Made by a program: the position numbers and the translations under genes. From Collinsella aerofaciens (GTDB taxonomy: Bacteria; Actinomycetota; Coriobacteriia; Coriobacteriales; Coriobacteriaceae), in assembly GCF_015558785.1 (NCBI RefSeq), contig NZ_JADMOP010000007.1, positions 28,329-92,328 of the forward strand: a DNA stretch of 64,000 nucleotides, read 5' to 3'. Positions 16,951 to 25,902 of this stretch are shown here, piece by piece (position 1 is the stretch's first letter; every line of letters starts with the position of its first letter). The notes under the pieces are model-generated. The model was not told the origin of the DNA, searched no databases, and was given only the letters and a program-made list of their open reading frames with translations.

Positions 16951-18426
16951 CTATTTCTTATTGCGCATCTGCGCTTCCATCTGGCGCAGCAGGTCCATAT
17001 CGGACTTGGGGCCGCCCGTTCCCAGGCCGCCCATGCCGCCCAGCCCCATGGCATCCAGACCGGGAATATTGGGCATGCGCATCTTTTTGCCCTTCTTACC
17101 CTTCTTGCCCTTCTTGCCGCCGGCCTGCGCCTGATTGGCCATCGTGCGCATGCGGCCCATCATCTTGTTCATCTCGCCCCACTGCTTCATAAGGCTATTG
17201 ACCTCGGTGGGGGTCACGCCGGCGCCCTTGGCAATGCGGGCACGGCGCTGACCGTTGATGATGGAGGGGCGAAGGCGCTCCTCCTTGGTCATCGACATGA
17301 TGATGGCCTCGTTCTTATCGAAGATACCTTCGTCCAGGTTACCACCCATCTGGTTAAGCGCACGCTGGCCACCGGGGAGCATGCCCAGAATGCCCTTCAT
17401 GCCGCCCATCTTCTTGACGGCCTTCATCTGGTCGAGCATGTCGTTCATGGTAAAGCCCTCGCGCAGCATGCGCTCGGCGGCCTCGAGCTGCTCGGCGTCG
17501 GCCGCCTCCTGGGCCTTCTCGATAATGCCGACAACGTCGCCCATACCCAGAATGCGCTTGGCCATACGATCGGGGTAGAACGGCTCCAGCGAATCGGGCT
17601 TCTCGCCCATGCTCACAAACTTGATGGGCTTGCCGGTCACCTGGCGCACGGAAAGCGCGCCGCCGCCACGGGCGTCGCCGTCGAGCTTAGAGATGATCAC
17701 GCCGTCAAAGTCGGTGCGCTCGGCGAAGGTCGAGACGACGTTGACGATATCCTGACCGGTCATGGCATCGACGACCATCAGCACCTGATCGGGCTTGACG
17801 GCCTTCTTGATGTCCACGGCCTCCAGCATCATCTGCTCATCGATCTGAAGACGTCCGGCGGTATCGACGATGACCACATCGCGCAGGTGGTCGACGGCCT
17901 CCTGGATGGCGCCCTTGGCGATATCGACCGGGTGCGCACCGTCGCCGCGGAAGACCGGTACGCCGATCTCGCCACCGAGCGTGGCCAGCTGGTCGGCAGC
18001 AGCGGGACGGTAGACGTCGCACGCGGCGAGCAACGGCGAGCGACCCTGCTTCTTGAGCAGGTAGGCCAGCTTTACGGCAGCCGTGGTCTTACCGGAGCCC
18101 TGCAGACCCACAAGCATGATGACATTGGGAATACGGTTGCTAAAGACGAGCTTGCTCTCGGTGGAGCCGAGCATCTCGGTAAGCTCGTCGAGCACGATCT
18201 TGACGACGTTTTGCGCCGGAGAGAGCGACTCCATGACCTCTGCGGTCATGCAGCGCTCCTTGGTCTTGGCGACGAACTCCTTGACGACCTTAAAGTTAAC
18301 GTCGGCCTCGAGCAGCGCCATGCGAATATCGCGCATGGCCGAAGTAATATCGGCCTCGGTAAGCTTGCCCTTGCCGCGCAGGCGGTCAAATGTGTCGTTG
18401 AGGCGATCGCTCAGGGAATCAAACAC
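16951..18426 (-). CDS. ffh: Signal recognition particle protein Ffh (SRP54)
   Basis: Ffh is the GTPase of the signal recognition particle. It binds 4.5S RNA and emerging signal sequences and delivers ribosomes to FtsY. The 491-residue protein has an N domain, a G domain (GLQGSGKTTAAVKLA, DVYRPAA, DTAGRL, SKLDGDARGG) and a Met-rich M domain ending in a basic Lys/Gly segment (KKGKKGKKGKK). The GTG at 18426 follows AAGGAG at a standard distance. It starts 10 bases after the ftsY stop, so the partner GTPases are co-transcribed. Confidence 0.96.
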   Translation of the reverse strand: MFDSLSDRLNDTFDRLRGKGKLTEADITSAMRDIRMALLEADVNFKVVKEFVAKTKERCMTAEVMESLSPAQNVVKIVLDELTEMLGSTESKLVFSNRIPNVIMLVGLQGSGKTTAAVKLAYLLKKQGRSPLLAACDVYRPAAADQLATLGGEIGVPVFRGDGAHPVDIAKGAIQEAVDHLRDVVIVDTAGRLQIDEQMMLEAVDIKKAVKPDQVLMVVDAMTGQDIVNVVSTFAERTDFDGVIISKLDGDARGGGALSVRQVTGKPIKFVSMGEKPDSLEPFYPDRMAKRILGMGDVVGIIEKAQEAADAEQLEAAERMLREGFTMNDMLDQMKAVKKMGGMKGILGMLPGGQRALNQMGGNLDEGIFDKNEAIIMSMTKEERLRPSIINGQRRARIAKGAGVTPTEVNSLMKQWGEMNKMMGRMRTMANQAQAGGKKGKKGKKGKKMRMPNIPGLDAMGLGGMGGLGTGGPKSDMDLLRQMEAQMRNKK

Positions 18427-18436
18427 TAGTCACTCC

Positions 18437-19354
18437 TTAATTGGACTCGCCCACCAGGGCGCGGCAGAAATCTTTGGCATTGAACTCCTGCAGGTCATCG
18501 ACCTGCTCGCCCACGCCCACGCGCAGGATCGGGAGCTTGAGTTTCTCGGCCACGGCCATGGCGATACCGCCCTTAGCCGTGCCGTCGAGCTTAGTCATGA
18601 TAATACCGTCCAGGCCCAGCGCCTCGTTAAACTCGAGCGCCTGGTTCAGACCGTTTTGGCCCGTCGCGGCGTCGATCACAAGCACGACCGAAACCGGCAT
18701 GGGACCGGCGGCCATATTGGCGGCGCGCTTACGGGTCACATTGACCACCTTGGCAAGCTCGCGCATGAGCTCAGGGCTCGTGTGCAGACGGCCGGCGGTA
18801 TCGATAAGCACCAGGTCGCTGCCGCGCTTGTCAGCCTCGTCGAGCACGTCGTAGCAAACACTTGCCGGGTCGGAGCCGCGGTCGCGCTTGATGACGGGGA
18901 CGCCGGCGCGCTGGCCCCACACATCGAGCTGCTCGATAGCGGCAGCACGGAAGGTATCGGCCGAACCGATCACGACGTTCTTGCCGCGGGCGGCCATGGC
19001 GCTCGCGATCTTACCGACCGTCGTGGTCTTGCCGGCACCGTTAATGCCCACAAACAGCACGCAGCTCGGCGTATCGGAGAACGGATCTCGCTCGATGGGC
19101 ACAAAGTGCTGCTCAAGCTGCTCGGCCAGGGCACGGCGAAGCTGCGGAGCGGTCTTGAGGTTCTTCTTGGCCGCGGCATCGCGCAGGTCATCGGAGACCT
19201 TGATAGCGACCTCGGCGCCCATGTCACCCATGACGAGGGTGTCCTCCAGGTCCTCCCAAAAATCCTCGTCGACCTCGCCGCCAAAGTAGAAGACCTCGTT
19301 GAGGGCCTCGCGGCTGCGCTCAAGTCCGCGCGAGAGAGCATCGAAGAATCCCAT
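18437..19354 (-). CDS. ftsY: Signal recognition particle receptor FtsY
   Basis: This 305-residue SRP receptor has a short N-terminal region, the N domain and a GTPase domain with GINGAGKTTTVGKIA, DTFRAAA, DTAGRLHT and TKLDGTAKGG. It docks the Ffh-ribosome complex at the membrane. The long acidic A domain of E. coli FtsY is absent, as in most Gram-positives. The ATG overlaps the smc stop by one base (TAATG), which points to coupled translation. It sits between smc and ffh. Confidence 0.96.
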   Translation of the reverse strand: MGFFDALSRGLERSREALNEVFYFGGEVDEDFWEDLEDTLVMGDMGAEVAIKVSDDLRDAAAKKNLKTAPQLRRALAEQLEQHFVPIERDPFSDTPSCVLFVGINGAGKTTTVGKIASAMAARGKNVVIGSADTFRAAAIEQLDVWGQRAGVPVIKRDRGSDPASVCYDVLDEADKRGSDLVLIDTAGRLHTSPELMRELAKVVNVTRKRAANMAAGPMPVSVVLVIDAATGQNGLNQALEFNEALGLDGIIMTKLDGTAKGGIAMAVAEKLKLPILRVGVGEQVDDLQEFNAKDFCRALVGESN

Positions 19355-22300
19355 TATGCATTCACGACCTTTCCGGTTTCGCGATCGAGTTTTTGAGAGA
19401 CGACGCGACTGACGCCGTCGGCTTGCATCGAGACGCCATAGAGGACGTCAGCGTCCTCCATAGTACGGCGCTGATGCGAGATAACCAAGAGCTGCGTATC
19501 GGAACGCAACACATCGAGCGCGCCGATGAGCTTGGACAGGTTGGCGTCATCGAGCGCCGCCTCGACCTCGTCCAGCACATAGAACGGCACCGTGCGCGTG
19601 CGATACACGGCAAAGAGCAGGGCGAGCGCCGTCAGACTCTTCTCGCCGCCCGACATGAGCATCATCTTGGTGATGCGCTTGCCGCGCGGCTGCGCCACGA
19701 CCTCGATACCCGTCTCGGCAGGATGCTCGTGATCGGTCATCTCCAGATGAGCCTGGCCGCCCGGGAAGAGCATAGCGAAGATCTCGCGGAAGTTCGCGTC
19801 GACCTTCTCAAACGTCACCAGGAAGGCTTTGCGCATCTTGCGATCAATGGCCACCGTGATCTTGGTGAGCGCCTTGCGCGCGCTCTCCAGATCGGCCAGC
19901 TGCTCCTCGATGTAGTCGGCGCGACGCTTGAGCTGCTCGTACTCCTCCATGGCAACTTGGTTAACGGGACCAAGGTTGTTGATCTGGCGCACAAGCTGGT
20001 TGAGTTCGCGCTCGGCGGCATCGCGGTCCGTGGGCGCCGGAAGCATGAGCGCTTCCTCGAGTACCGTGGTGCCATCGGCGGTAATGGCCTTAATGGCGGC
20101 CTCTACCTGTACCTCGAGCTTGCCACGCGCGACCTTGAACTCGTTTTGCGCGGCGGAGGCGGTATCGACTCGCTCCTTAGCGCGGGCAACCTCTGCCTTG
20201 GCATCCTCGATGGTCTTCTTGAGCGAAGCGGAGTCCGCCTCCTCCAGAGAGGCCTGGTCACGCAGGCGCGCTGCCCAATCCGACGCGCGTTCCAACAGGG
20301 CAGAATAGCGTTCGTGCATGGGGTCGACGCGCAGGCGCAGCAGCTCGAGCGAGCGCGAAGCCTGGCGTGTTCCGCGGATACGACGGTCGATGCCCTCAAG
20401 ACGATGCTCAAGGTCGGGCACGCGGCCCTTCAGCGAACGCAGGCGCTCGCTCGTCTGGGCCAGGCGCACCTTGGCATCGGCGAGCTTACCGGCGGCCTCG
20501 GAATCGTCACGGCGAACGCGATCGAGCTCATCGTTGGCCTCGGCAATCTGGAGACCCAGGTCGCTTGCCTGTGCACGCGCCTCGTCACGCGAACGGGTGA
20601 GCTCGTCAACGCGCGGGCGCGCGGCACGAACGGCCTCGGCAGCCTGCTCGCGGCGCTTGGAGATGCGCACGTGCTCGACCTCGGCATTGTTGGCGCTTTG
20701 CTCCAGGCGGCCGATCTCGGAGAGCAGCGAGCGGCGCTCGCCCTCAAGACGGGCGATCTCACCGGCGGCATCGCCCTCGGCGGCACGGGCCTCCTCGACG
20801 GCAGCGTTGGCCTCAACGACTTGGTCCGAAGCATGCTCAAAGATGGCAGCCAGATCGGGTTCCAGGCCCTCGAGCTCACGGATGCGGCGCTTGCGCTCCA
20901 AGGCACCCAAAGCCTCGCCGGCATCAAGCCCCACGCGCACCAGGCCGCCGCAGGCGACGCGGGCGCCATCGGGGGTCACGTAAGTCACGCCTTCAACGAC
21001 CGGCGCCGACAGCGCGGCAGCAAGATCGTCAACGACGTAATAGCCGCCGAGCAGCGCCTCGACGACGGGACCGTAGCCTGCGCGCACGGACAGACGATCA
21101 ACCAGACGGGTACCGGAGGCGCCCTCAGCGGCGGTAGAGCCGCTCACGCCGCGCGCCACCAGCAGTGCCTCGCCCGAGGCCTTCTTCTGGTCCAGAGCCG
21201 CACGACCGGCACGCTCAAGCGCAGACGTATCGTCGAACAGCAGCGCATCGATATCGCCGGCGAGCAATAGCTCAACCAGGCCCTCAAGCTCGCGAGGGGC
21301 TTCGAGCACATCGCCCAGGCGACCCGTTACGTCATCGCCCAGCGCACCCACCAGACGGCTCACGAGCGGCGAGCTGTCGGCCATGCGCGCATCAAGCTTC
21401 TTTTGGCTGGCAAGCTCCGAGCGCACCTCGGATAACTTGTTGCGCGCCTCGCTCTCACGATTACGCAAGTCCTTCAGGGCCGCACGGGCGACCTCGGTGG
21501 CCTCACGCGCATCGACCTGGGCCTGGCGCGCCTCCTCAAGAGCGCCCTCAAGCTCCTCGGCGCGGTCGCGACGGCTCTCGAGCGAGGCCGTGACCTCCTC
21601 GAGCTGTTCATCGATCTGCTCCAGGCGCGAGGCATACATGTTGTCCTCGACCTCGGCATTGCTCAAGGAATCCTTCACCTTGGCGAGCTCGAGCGCGGCG
21701 TTATCGGCTACGCGCTGCACATCGCGTTGTTCACGCGTGAGCTTCGAAATCTGATTGTCGAGCGCCACGCGCCGCTCGTGGAGCTCGGCGGCGGCAGGAC
21801 CAGCGGCGTCAACGTCCTCCTGGGCCTGCATATGCGCACCGGTCACTTCCTCAAGCTGCGCACGCGCGTCCTCGAGCTCCTCGACCACGCGACGACGCTG
21901 ATGCTCGGAGCTCGAAATCTGACCGCGCATGTCAGACAGGCGCGACACCATGTTGTGGCCCTTTTCTTCGAGCAGGCGCATGTCGGAGTTAATGCGGCCG
22001 ACCACATCTTGCATATGGCGGCGTTGCTCGCCCAGGTCGCCCACAAACAGGCCCTTTTCCTCGAGCATGACCTGGAGCTTCTCGAGCTCGCGCTCCTTTT
22101 CGCCCAAGCGGTACTGCGCAAGCTCAAGCTCGGCCGCGCCCTCCTTGGAGCGGCTCTCCAGGTCGTTCCACTGCGACTGCAGCGAACGCAGCTCATCGAC
22201 GGCCAGCATCTGCGTAAGCTCGTTCGCGCGCGAGGACAACTCTTTGTACTTGCGCGCACGATCGACCTGACGCTCCAGCGGTCGCAGCTGACGGGCGATT

Positions 22301-22890
22301 TCCTTATTGATGTCGCGGGCACGCGTCAGGTGCTCGTCCATCGACTTAATCTTTTTGAGCGCACGCTCCTTGCGGCGCTTGTGCTTGGAGATGCCGGCGG
22401 CCTCCTCGATGAGGGCGCGGCGCTCCTCGGGGCGGCTCTGCAAAATGGCGTCGAGCTTGCCCTGGCTGATGATGGAATGCGTATCCTTGCCCAGGCCCGA
22501 ATCGTGCAGGATGTCCTGAATGTCCATCAGGCGGCACGGACTCGAGTTGATGAGGTACTCGCTTTCGCCCGAGCGATACATGCGACGGGTGATGGCGACC
22601 TCGTCAAAATCGACGGGCAGCATATGGTCCGAGTTATCGAGCACCAGCGTGACCTCGGCGACACCCACCGGCTTGCGCGCTGACGAGCCCGAGAAGATGA
22701 CGTCCTCCATGGCCTGGCCGCGCAGCTGCTTGGCGCTCTGCTCGCCCAGGACCCACAGAATCGAGTCAGAGATGTTCGATTTTCCCGAGCCGTTGGGACC
22801 GACGATGACGGTCAGGCCCGGCTCAAACGTCATATGGGCGCGGTCGGCAAACGACTTGAACCCTTTGAGCGTGAGGGACTTGAGATACAC
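19354..22890 (-). CDS. smc: Chromosome segregation protein SMC
   Basis: This 1178-residue protein is the ATPase core of the condensin-like SMC-ScpAB complex. Walker A (GPNGSGKSN) is near residue 32. Two long coiled coils of heptad-rich sequence flank a hinge at about 500-650. The C-terminal head has the signature LMSGGEKSL and Walker B with DEVEAALDD. The arms are rich in Glu, Arg and Ala. The start is GTG with GCGAGG upstream. rnc precedes it by 10 bases. Its neighbours rnc and ftsY match the gene order in many Gram-positives. scpA and scpB are not in the window. Confidence 0.97.
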   Translation of the reverse strand: MYLKSLTLKGFKSFADRAHMTFEPGLTVIVGPNGSGKSNISDSILWVLGEQSAKQLRGQAMEDVIFSGSSARKPVGVAEVTLVLDNSDHMLPVDFDEVAITRRMYRSGESEYLINSSPCRLMDIQDILHDSGLGKDTHSIISQGKLDAILQSRPEERRALIEEAAGISKHKRRKERALKKIKSMDEHLTRARDINKEIARQLRPLERQVDRARKYKELSSRANELTQMLAVDELRSLQSQWNDLESRSKEGAAELELAQYRLGEKERELEKLQVMLEEKGLFVGDLGEQRRHMQDVVGRINSDMRLLEEKGHNMVSRLSDMRGQISSSEHQRRRVVEELEDARAQLEEVTGAHMQAQEDVDAAGPAAAELHERRVALDNQISKLTREQRDVQRVADNAALELAKVKDSLSNAEVEDNMYASRLEQIDEQLEEVTASLESRRDRAEELEGALEEARQAQVDAREATEVARAALKDLRNRESEARNKLSEVRSELASQKKLDARMADSSPLVSRLVGALGDDVTGRLGDVLEAPRELEGLVELLLAGDIDALLFDDTSALERAGRAALDQKKASGEALLVARGVSGSTAAEGASGTRLVDRLSVRAGYGPVVEALLGGYYVVDDLAAALSAPVVEGVTYVTPDGARVACGGLVRVGLDAGEALGALERKRRIRELEGLEPDLAAIFEHASDQVVEANAAVEEARAAEGDAAGEIARLEGERRSLLSEIGRLEQSANNAEVEHVRISKRREQAAEAVRAARPRVDELTRSRDEARAQASDLGLQIAEANDELDRVRRDDSEAAGKLADAKVRLAQTSERLRSLKGRVPDLEHRLEGIDRRIRGTRQASRSLELLRLRVDPMHERYSALLERASDWAARLRDQASLEEADSASLKKTIEDAKAEVARAKERVDTASAAQNEFKVARGKLEVQVEAAIKAITADGTTVLEEALMLPAPTDRDAAERELNQLVRQINNLGPVNQVAMEEYEQLKRRADYIEEQLADLESARKALTKITVAIDRKMRKAFLVTFEKVDANFREIFAMLFPGGQAHLEMTDHEHPAETGIEVVAQPRGKRITKMMLMSGGEKSLTALALLFAVYRTRTVPFYVLDEVEAALDDANLSKLIGALDVLRSDTQLLVISHQRRTMEDADVLYGVSMQADGVSRVVSQKLDRETGKVVNA

Positions 22891-22900
22891 GGTTCCTCGC

Positions 22901-23626
22901 TTACACGTGCTTCTTGTTCAGAATCACGCCGTTGGTGGTGTAACCCATGCGGTCGAGCGCTTCGAGCGCGGCGGCTCCCTCGGCTTCCTTCTTTGAGGAG
23001 CCGGAGCCGCGACCCTGGCGAATACCATCGATCAAAACCACGGCGGTAAAGGTGGGCGCATGCGCCGGGCCCTCGGAGCCAACGAGCTTATACGCCGGGG
23101 GTTCGTGACCGTCGGCTTGCACGCACTCCTGCAAAAACGACTTGGGGTTTGCAGGATGCTCGGCACGCTCGGAAGCCAAATGCGGCTTAAGCGTACGATG
23201 GATAAACTCCGCTGCGGCATCCCAGCCGGCATCCAGGTACAGTGCGCCCACGAGCGACTCGTAGACGTTCTCGAGGGCCGAATGCAGGCCGCGCGCACCG
23301 GTACCGGTCTCGGAGGCACCAAAGATGATGATGTCGTCGATGCCCAGCTCGTGAGAAACCTCGGACAGCGTAGCGCCCGAGACAAGCGACACCTTCAGGC
23401 GTGTGAGCTTGCCCTCGTCAAACTCCGGATAGGACTCAAACAGGGAGCGTGCGACCACAGCGCCCAAAATGGAATCGCCCAAGAACTCAAGGCGCTCATA
23501 GCTGGCAGAAACCGGCTGGCCCTCGACTGCCGAGGGATGCGTAAGCGCCGCGCGCAGCAGCACCTTATTGTTGAACTCGTGGCCCAAGATTTCCTGGGCG
23601 CGCGTAAGTCGGTCGGATAAAGCCAA
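22901..23626 (-). CDS. rnc: Ribonuclease III
   Basis: RNase III cleaves double-stranded RNA, including pre-rRNA. The 241-residue protein has the catalytic domain with the signature YERLEFLGDSILG and a second acidic site (ALENVYESLVGALYLD). A C-terminal double-stranded RNA-binding domain ends in GSGSSKKEAEGAAALEAL. The start is TTG at 23626. AAGGAGG, which encodes the last residues of acpP, sits 8 bases upstream. The acpP stop is 3 bases before this start. The order acpP-rnc-smc is typical. Confidence 0.95.
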   Translation of the reverse strand: MALSDRLTRAQEILGHEFNNKVLLRAALTHPSAVEGQPVSASYERLEFLGDSILGAVVARSLFESYPEFDEGKLTRLKVSLVSGATLSEVSHELGIDDIIIFGASETGTGARGLHSALENVYESLVGALYLDAGWDAAAEFIHRTLKPHLASERAEHPANPKSFLQECVQADGHEPPAYKLVGSEGPAHAPTFTAVVLIDGIRQGRGSGSSKKEAEGAAALEALDRMGYTTNGVILNKKHV

Positions 23627-23629
23627 GAC

Positions 23630-23872
23630 TTAGGCCTCCTTGGCAGCTTCGATAGCGTCGACGGCGTCGGCGACAGAGTTGAGCGAGAGAAGGGTCTCGT
23701 CATCGATCTCGAGGTTGAACTCGTCCTCGATAGCCGTAACCAGCTGCAGGCGCTCGAGCGAGTTGGCATCGAGGTCGTCAAAGGTGGTCTCATCGCTAAT
23801 TTCGGCAACATCGACGCCCAGAACGTCAGCAGCGACCTCGGCGATCTTGTCGAAGATTTCGGAGCGGTCCAT
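23630..23872 (-). CDS. acpP: Acyl carrier protein
   Basis: This 80-residue acidic protein carries fatty-acyl chains on a phosphopantetheine arm. The fold matches ACP: DLDANSLERLQLVTAIEDEF holds the attachment Ser. The usual DSL motif reads NSL here, so the Asp before the modified Ser is replaced by Asn. The CoaD enzyme encoded about 3 kb upstream makes the precursor of the arm. AGAGGAAG precedes the ATG at 23872. The last codons (AAGGAGGCC) double as the ribosome site for rnc. Confidence 0.9.
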   Translation of the reverse strand: MDRSEIFDKIAEVAADVLGVDVAEISDETTFDDLDANSLERLQLVTAIEDEFNLEIDDETLLSLNSVADAVDAIEAAKEA

Positions 23873-23908
23873 AGCGCTTCCTCTCATAGTGCATGAATAC
23901 CAAAAGAA

Positions 23909-23930
23909 TGGTACCGCCCGGGCGGTACCA
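23909..23930. promoter_or_regulatory. Perfect 22-base palindrome upstream of acpP
   Basis: The half-site TGGTACCGCCC is followed directly by its complement, centred at 23919/23920 and ending 37 bases before the acpP start. On the minus strand it is followed by ATTCTTTT. It could therefore be an operator for a lipid-synthesis regulator, or a terminator hairpin for plsX. Confidence 0.6.
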
Positions 23931-23996
23931 AGACACGGTTCTGATTCTACCCCACGACGTGCGCCGCGAAGCACATAACAGCACTCTAACTCGCTC

Positions 23997-25016
23997 TTAT
24001 AAAACGATACCGTCCATAGAGTTGGCGACATTCTCGACCAGCCCGGCGCGCACGGCTTCGGCCGCCGCAAGCGTACCGTTTTTAACAGCCTCGACCGAGG
24101 TGGCACCATGGCCGATCAGGACCACGCCGCGCAGGCCCAAAAGAATCGCGCCGCCCTTGGCGTCGCCCGAAAGCTTGGCTTTAATCTCGCGCATCTGCTT
24201 TTTAATGAGCAGCGCGGCGATCTTGGTGCCGAGCGAGGCCATAAAGGCACCCTTGAGTTCCTGCAGCAAAAACTTGGCAGCGCCCTCGGTGGCCTTGAGC
24301 GCGATGTTGCCCGACATGCCGTCGGCGACCACGACGTCAAAATTGCCCGACGTAAGATCGGTGCCCTCGCAGTTACCAACAAAGCCGGGAACGGCGGCTT
24401 TCATGGCCGGGAAGCAGGCCTTGGTAAAGTTGGAGCCCTTCTCGTCCTCGGTGCCGTTGGCAAGCAGGCCCACGCGGGGATGCTCGATGCCCAGGACGAC
24501 GCGGGCATAGGCGCTACCCATCTGAGCAAAACGCACCATGTCATCGACCTCCACATCGGGGTTGGCACCCATGTCGCACAGCACCGTCAGACCGCCGGCG
24601 CGATTGGGCAACGCATTGGTGAGGCACGGACGCACCGGCTGCTTCTTGCCTTCGGCCTGATACCTAAACGGCGTCACGTAGGCGGTGGCAGCGGCGGTCA
24701 TGGCACCGGTCGAGCCGGCGGAGAAGAACGCATCCGCGTTGCCCTTCTTAATGGCGCGGCAAGAAAGCACGATCGACGACTTACGCTTGGTCATCACGGC
24801 GCGAATGGGATCGTCATCCATGGCGATAACGTCGGGTGCCTCCAGGGCCTCGACGCGCGCATGGGAGGCGGCAAAGGGATTGACGATTTCGGCGGGGCCA
24901 GCTGCCAAGACCTCGATATCGGGATCGGCGGCAAGCGCAGCCTCGATACCATCGAGAACGACCTGAGGTTTCTCGTCTCCGCCCACAACGTCTACACAAA
25001 CGCGAACGTTACTCAT
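23997..25016 (-). CDS. plsX: Phosphate acyltransferase PlsX
   Basis: PlsX moves the acyl chain from acyl-ACP to phosphate and forms acyl-phosphate for PlsY, the first step of phospholipid synthesis in most Gram-positives. The 339-residue protein has the N-terminal block VCVDVVGGDEKP (usually VDAMGGD), FFSAGSTGAMTAAA, CDMGANPDVE and ADGMSGNIALKATEG. The ATG at 25016 is chosen because AAGGAGC lies at a normal distance; an ATG six bases earlier is too close to it. The acyl carrier gene acpP follows, with a palindrome in the gap. Confidence 0.94.
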   Translation of the reverse strand: MSNVRVCVDVVGGDEKPQVVLDGIEAALAADPDIEVLAAGPAEIVNPFAASHARVEALEAPDVIAMDDDPIRAVMTKRKSSIVLSCRAIKKGNADAFFSAGSTGAMTAAATAYVTPFRYQAEGKKQPVRPCLTNALPNRAGGLTVLCDMGANPDVEVDDMVRFAQMGSAYARVVLGIEHPRVGLLANGTEDEKGSNFTKACFPAMKAAVPGFVGNCEGTDLTSGNFDVVVADGMSGNIALKATEGAAKFLLQELKGAFMASLGTKIAALLIKKQMREIKAKLSGDAKGGAILLGLRGVVLIGHGATSVEAVKNGTLAAAEAVRAGLVENVANSMDGIVL

Positions 25017-25031
25017 ATACATGCTCCTTAT

Positions 25032-25063
25032 ACAAAAATGGCCGACTCATTGAGCCGGCCATT
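25032..25063 (-). terminator. Terminator/attenuator between rpmF and plsX
   Basis: On the minus strand, AATGGCCG pairs with CGGCCATT (plus three inner pairs, GCTC/GAGT side) and TTTTTGT follows. It ends about 16 bases before the plsX start. It may separate rpmF from plsX-acpP or attenuate read-through. Confidence 0.72.
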
Positions 25064-25103
25064 GTGGTTCCATTTGGAACGGCATCGCATCCAGAGTATA
25101 CCG

Positions 25104-25283
25104 TTACTCGGTAACGATAACCTCGCGGTCCTTGTAGAAACCGCAGCTGGGGCACACGTGGTGCGGGAGCTTGACAGCGCCGCAACGGGGGCACGTGGAC
25201 TGAGCCGCAGCCGAGATCTTCATGTTGGCGGAACGACGGGTGTGAGTGCGGATACGACCCTGCTTTTGTTTAGGTACGGGCAT
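25104..25283 (-). CDS. rpmF: 50S ribosomal protein L32
   Basis: This 59-residue protein starts MPVPKQKQGRIRTHTRRSAN. It carries the zinc-ribbon cysteines CPRCG and CPSCG (four Cys), so it is the zinc-binding form of L32. AAGGAAG precedes the ATG. The DUF177-rpmF-plsX order is conserved widely in bacteria. The terminator downstream may limit how much transcript reaches plsX. Confidence 0.96.
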   Translation of the reverse strand: MPVPKQKQGRIRTHTRRSANMKISAAAQSTCPRCGAVKLPHHVCPSCGFYKDREVIVTE

Positions 25284-25347
25284 AGTGACCTTCCTTATGA
25301 ACTATCCAGTGTGGCGATTACGCGCAAGTAACGATACTACCACAGTT

Positions 25348-25902
25348 TTACTCATCGAGCTTGAGATTCTTCAATGCTGCAAATGGATTTTCCGTGGCAG
25401 CGGCCCATTCTGCCTCTGCCTGGGCGGCGCAATCGCATTGCTCGACGTTGAGGTTGCAACCGCAAGTGGGGCACAAACCGCGACAATCGGGCTTGCAAAG
25501 CACCACAAACGGCGTGTCCATAACGACCGCGTCGTTGATGGGCTCGCCCAGATCGACGATGCGGTCCTCACCCAGGAGCTCGTAGCCATCCTCGTAGGCC
25601 TCGGGATCCTCGGGCTCCTCAAAGAGGTAGAACTCCTCGATCTCGCCGGCGATATCAAACGAGGCGGGCTCCAGGCAACGGTCGCACTCGCCGGTGGCGT
25701 GCGCACGGACCATGCCCGTGAGCAAGACACCGGTACCGGCATTGGTAAAGACAACGTCGTAGTCGATGCCGTCCTGAAGCTGGTACTCCTTCTCGCCCAC
25801 CGTGTAGGTGGCGACATCGACCTTACCGGTCAGCGGATACGAATCTCCAGGAAACTCGAGCTGCTCGGAAAGATCGACGGTAACGCTCGGGAACTCAGCC
25901 AT
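25348..25902 (-). CDS. YceD/DUF177 family protein
   Basis: This 184-residue acidic protein belongs to the DUF177 family, which is encoded before rpmF in most bacteria and linked to 23S rRNA accumulation. The core GECDRCLEP is visible near residue 75. A C-terminal Cys cluster (CKPDCRGLCPTCG, then CDC) suggests a bound metal. The ATG overlaps the preceding stop (TAATG), which indicates coupling with the coiled-coil gene. The exact biochemical role is unknown. Confidence 0.88.
   Translation of the reverse strand: MAEFPSVTVDLSEQLEFPGDSYPLTGKVDVATYTVGEKEYQLQDGIDYDVVFTNAGTGVLLTGMVRAHATGECDRCLEPASFDIAGEIEEFYLFEEPEDPEAYEDGYELLGEDRIVDLGEPINDAVVMDTPFVVLCKPDCRGLCPTCGCNLNVEQCDCAAQAEAEWAAATENPFAALKNLKLDE

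Noticed and set aside
16843..18429. 528-codon + strand frame opposite ffh
   Set aside because: His/Leu/Gly-rich mirror of Ffh codons. Its start lies before the shared terminator and no family is recognisable.
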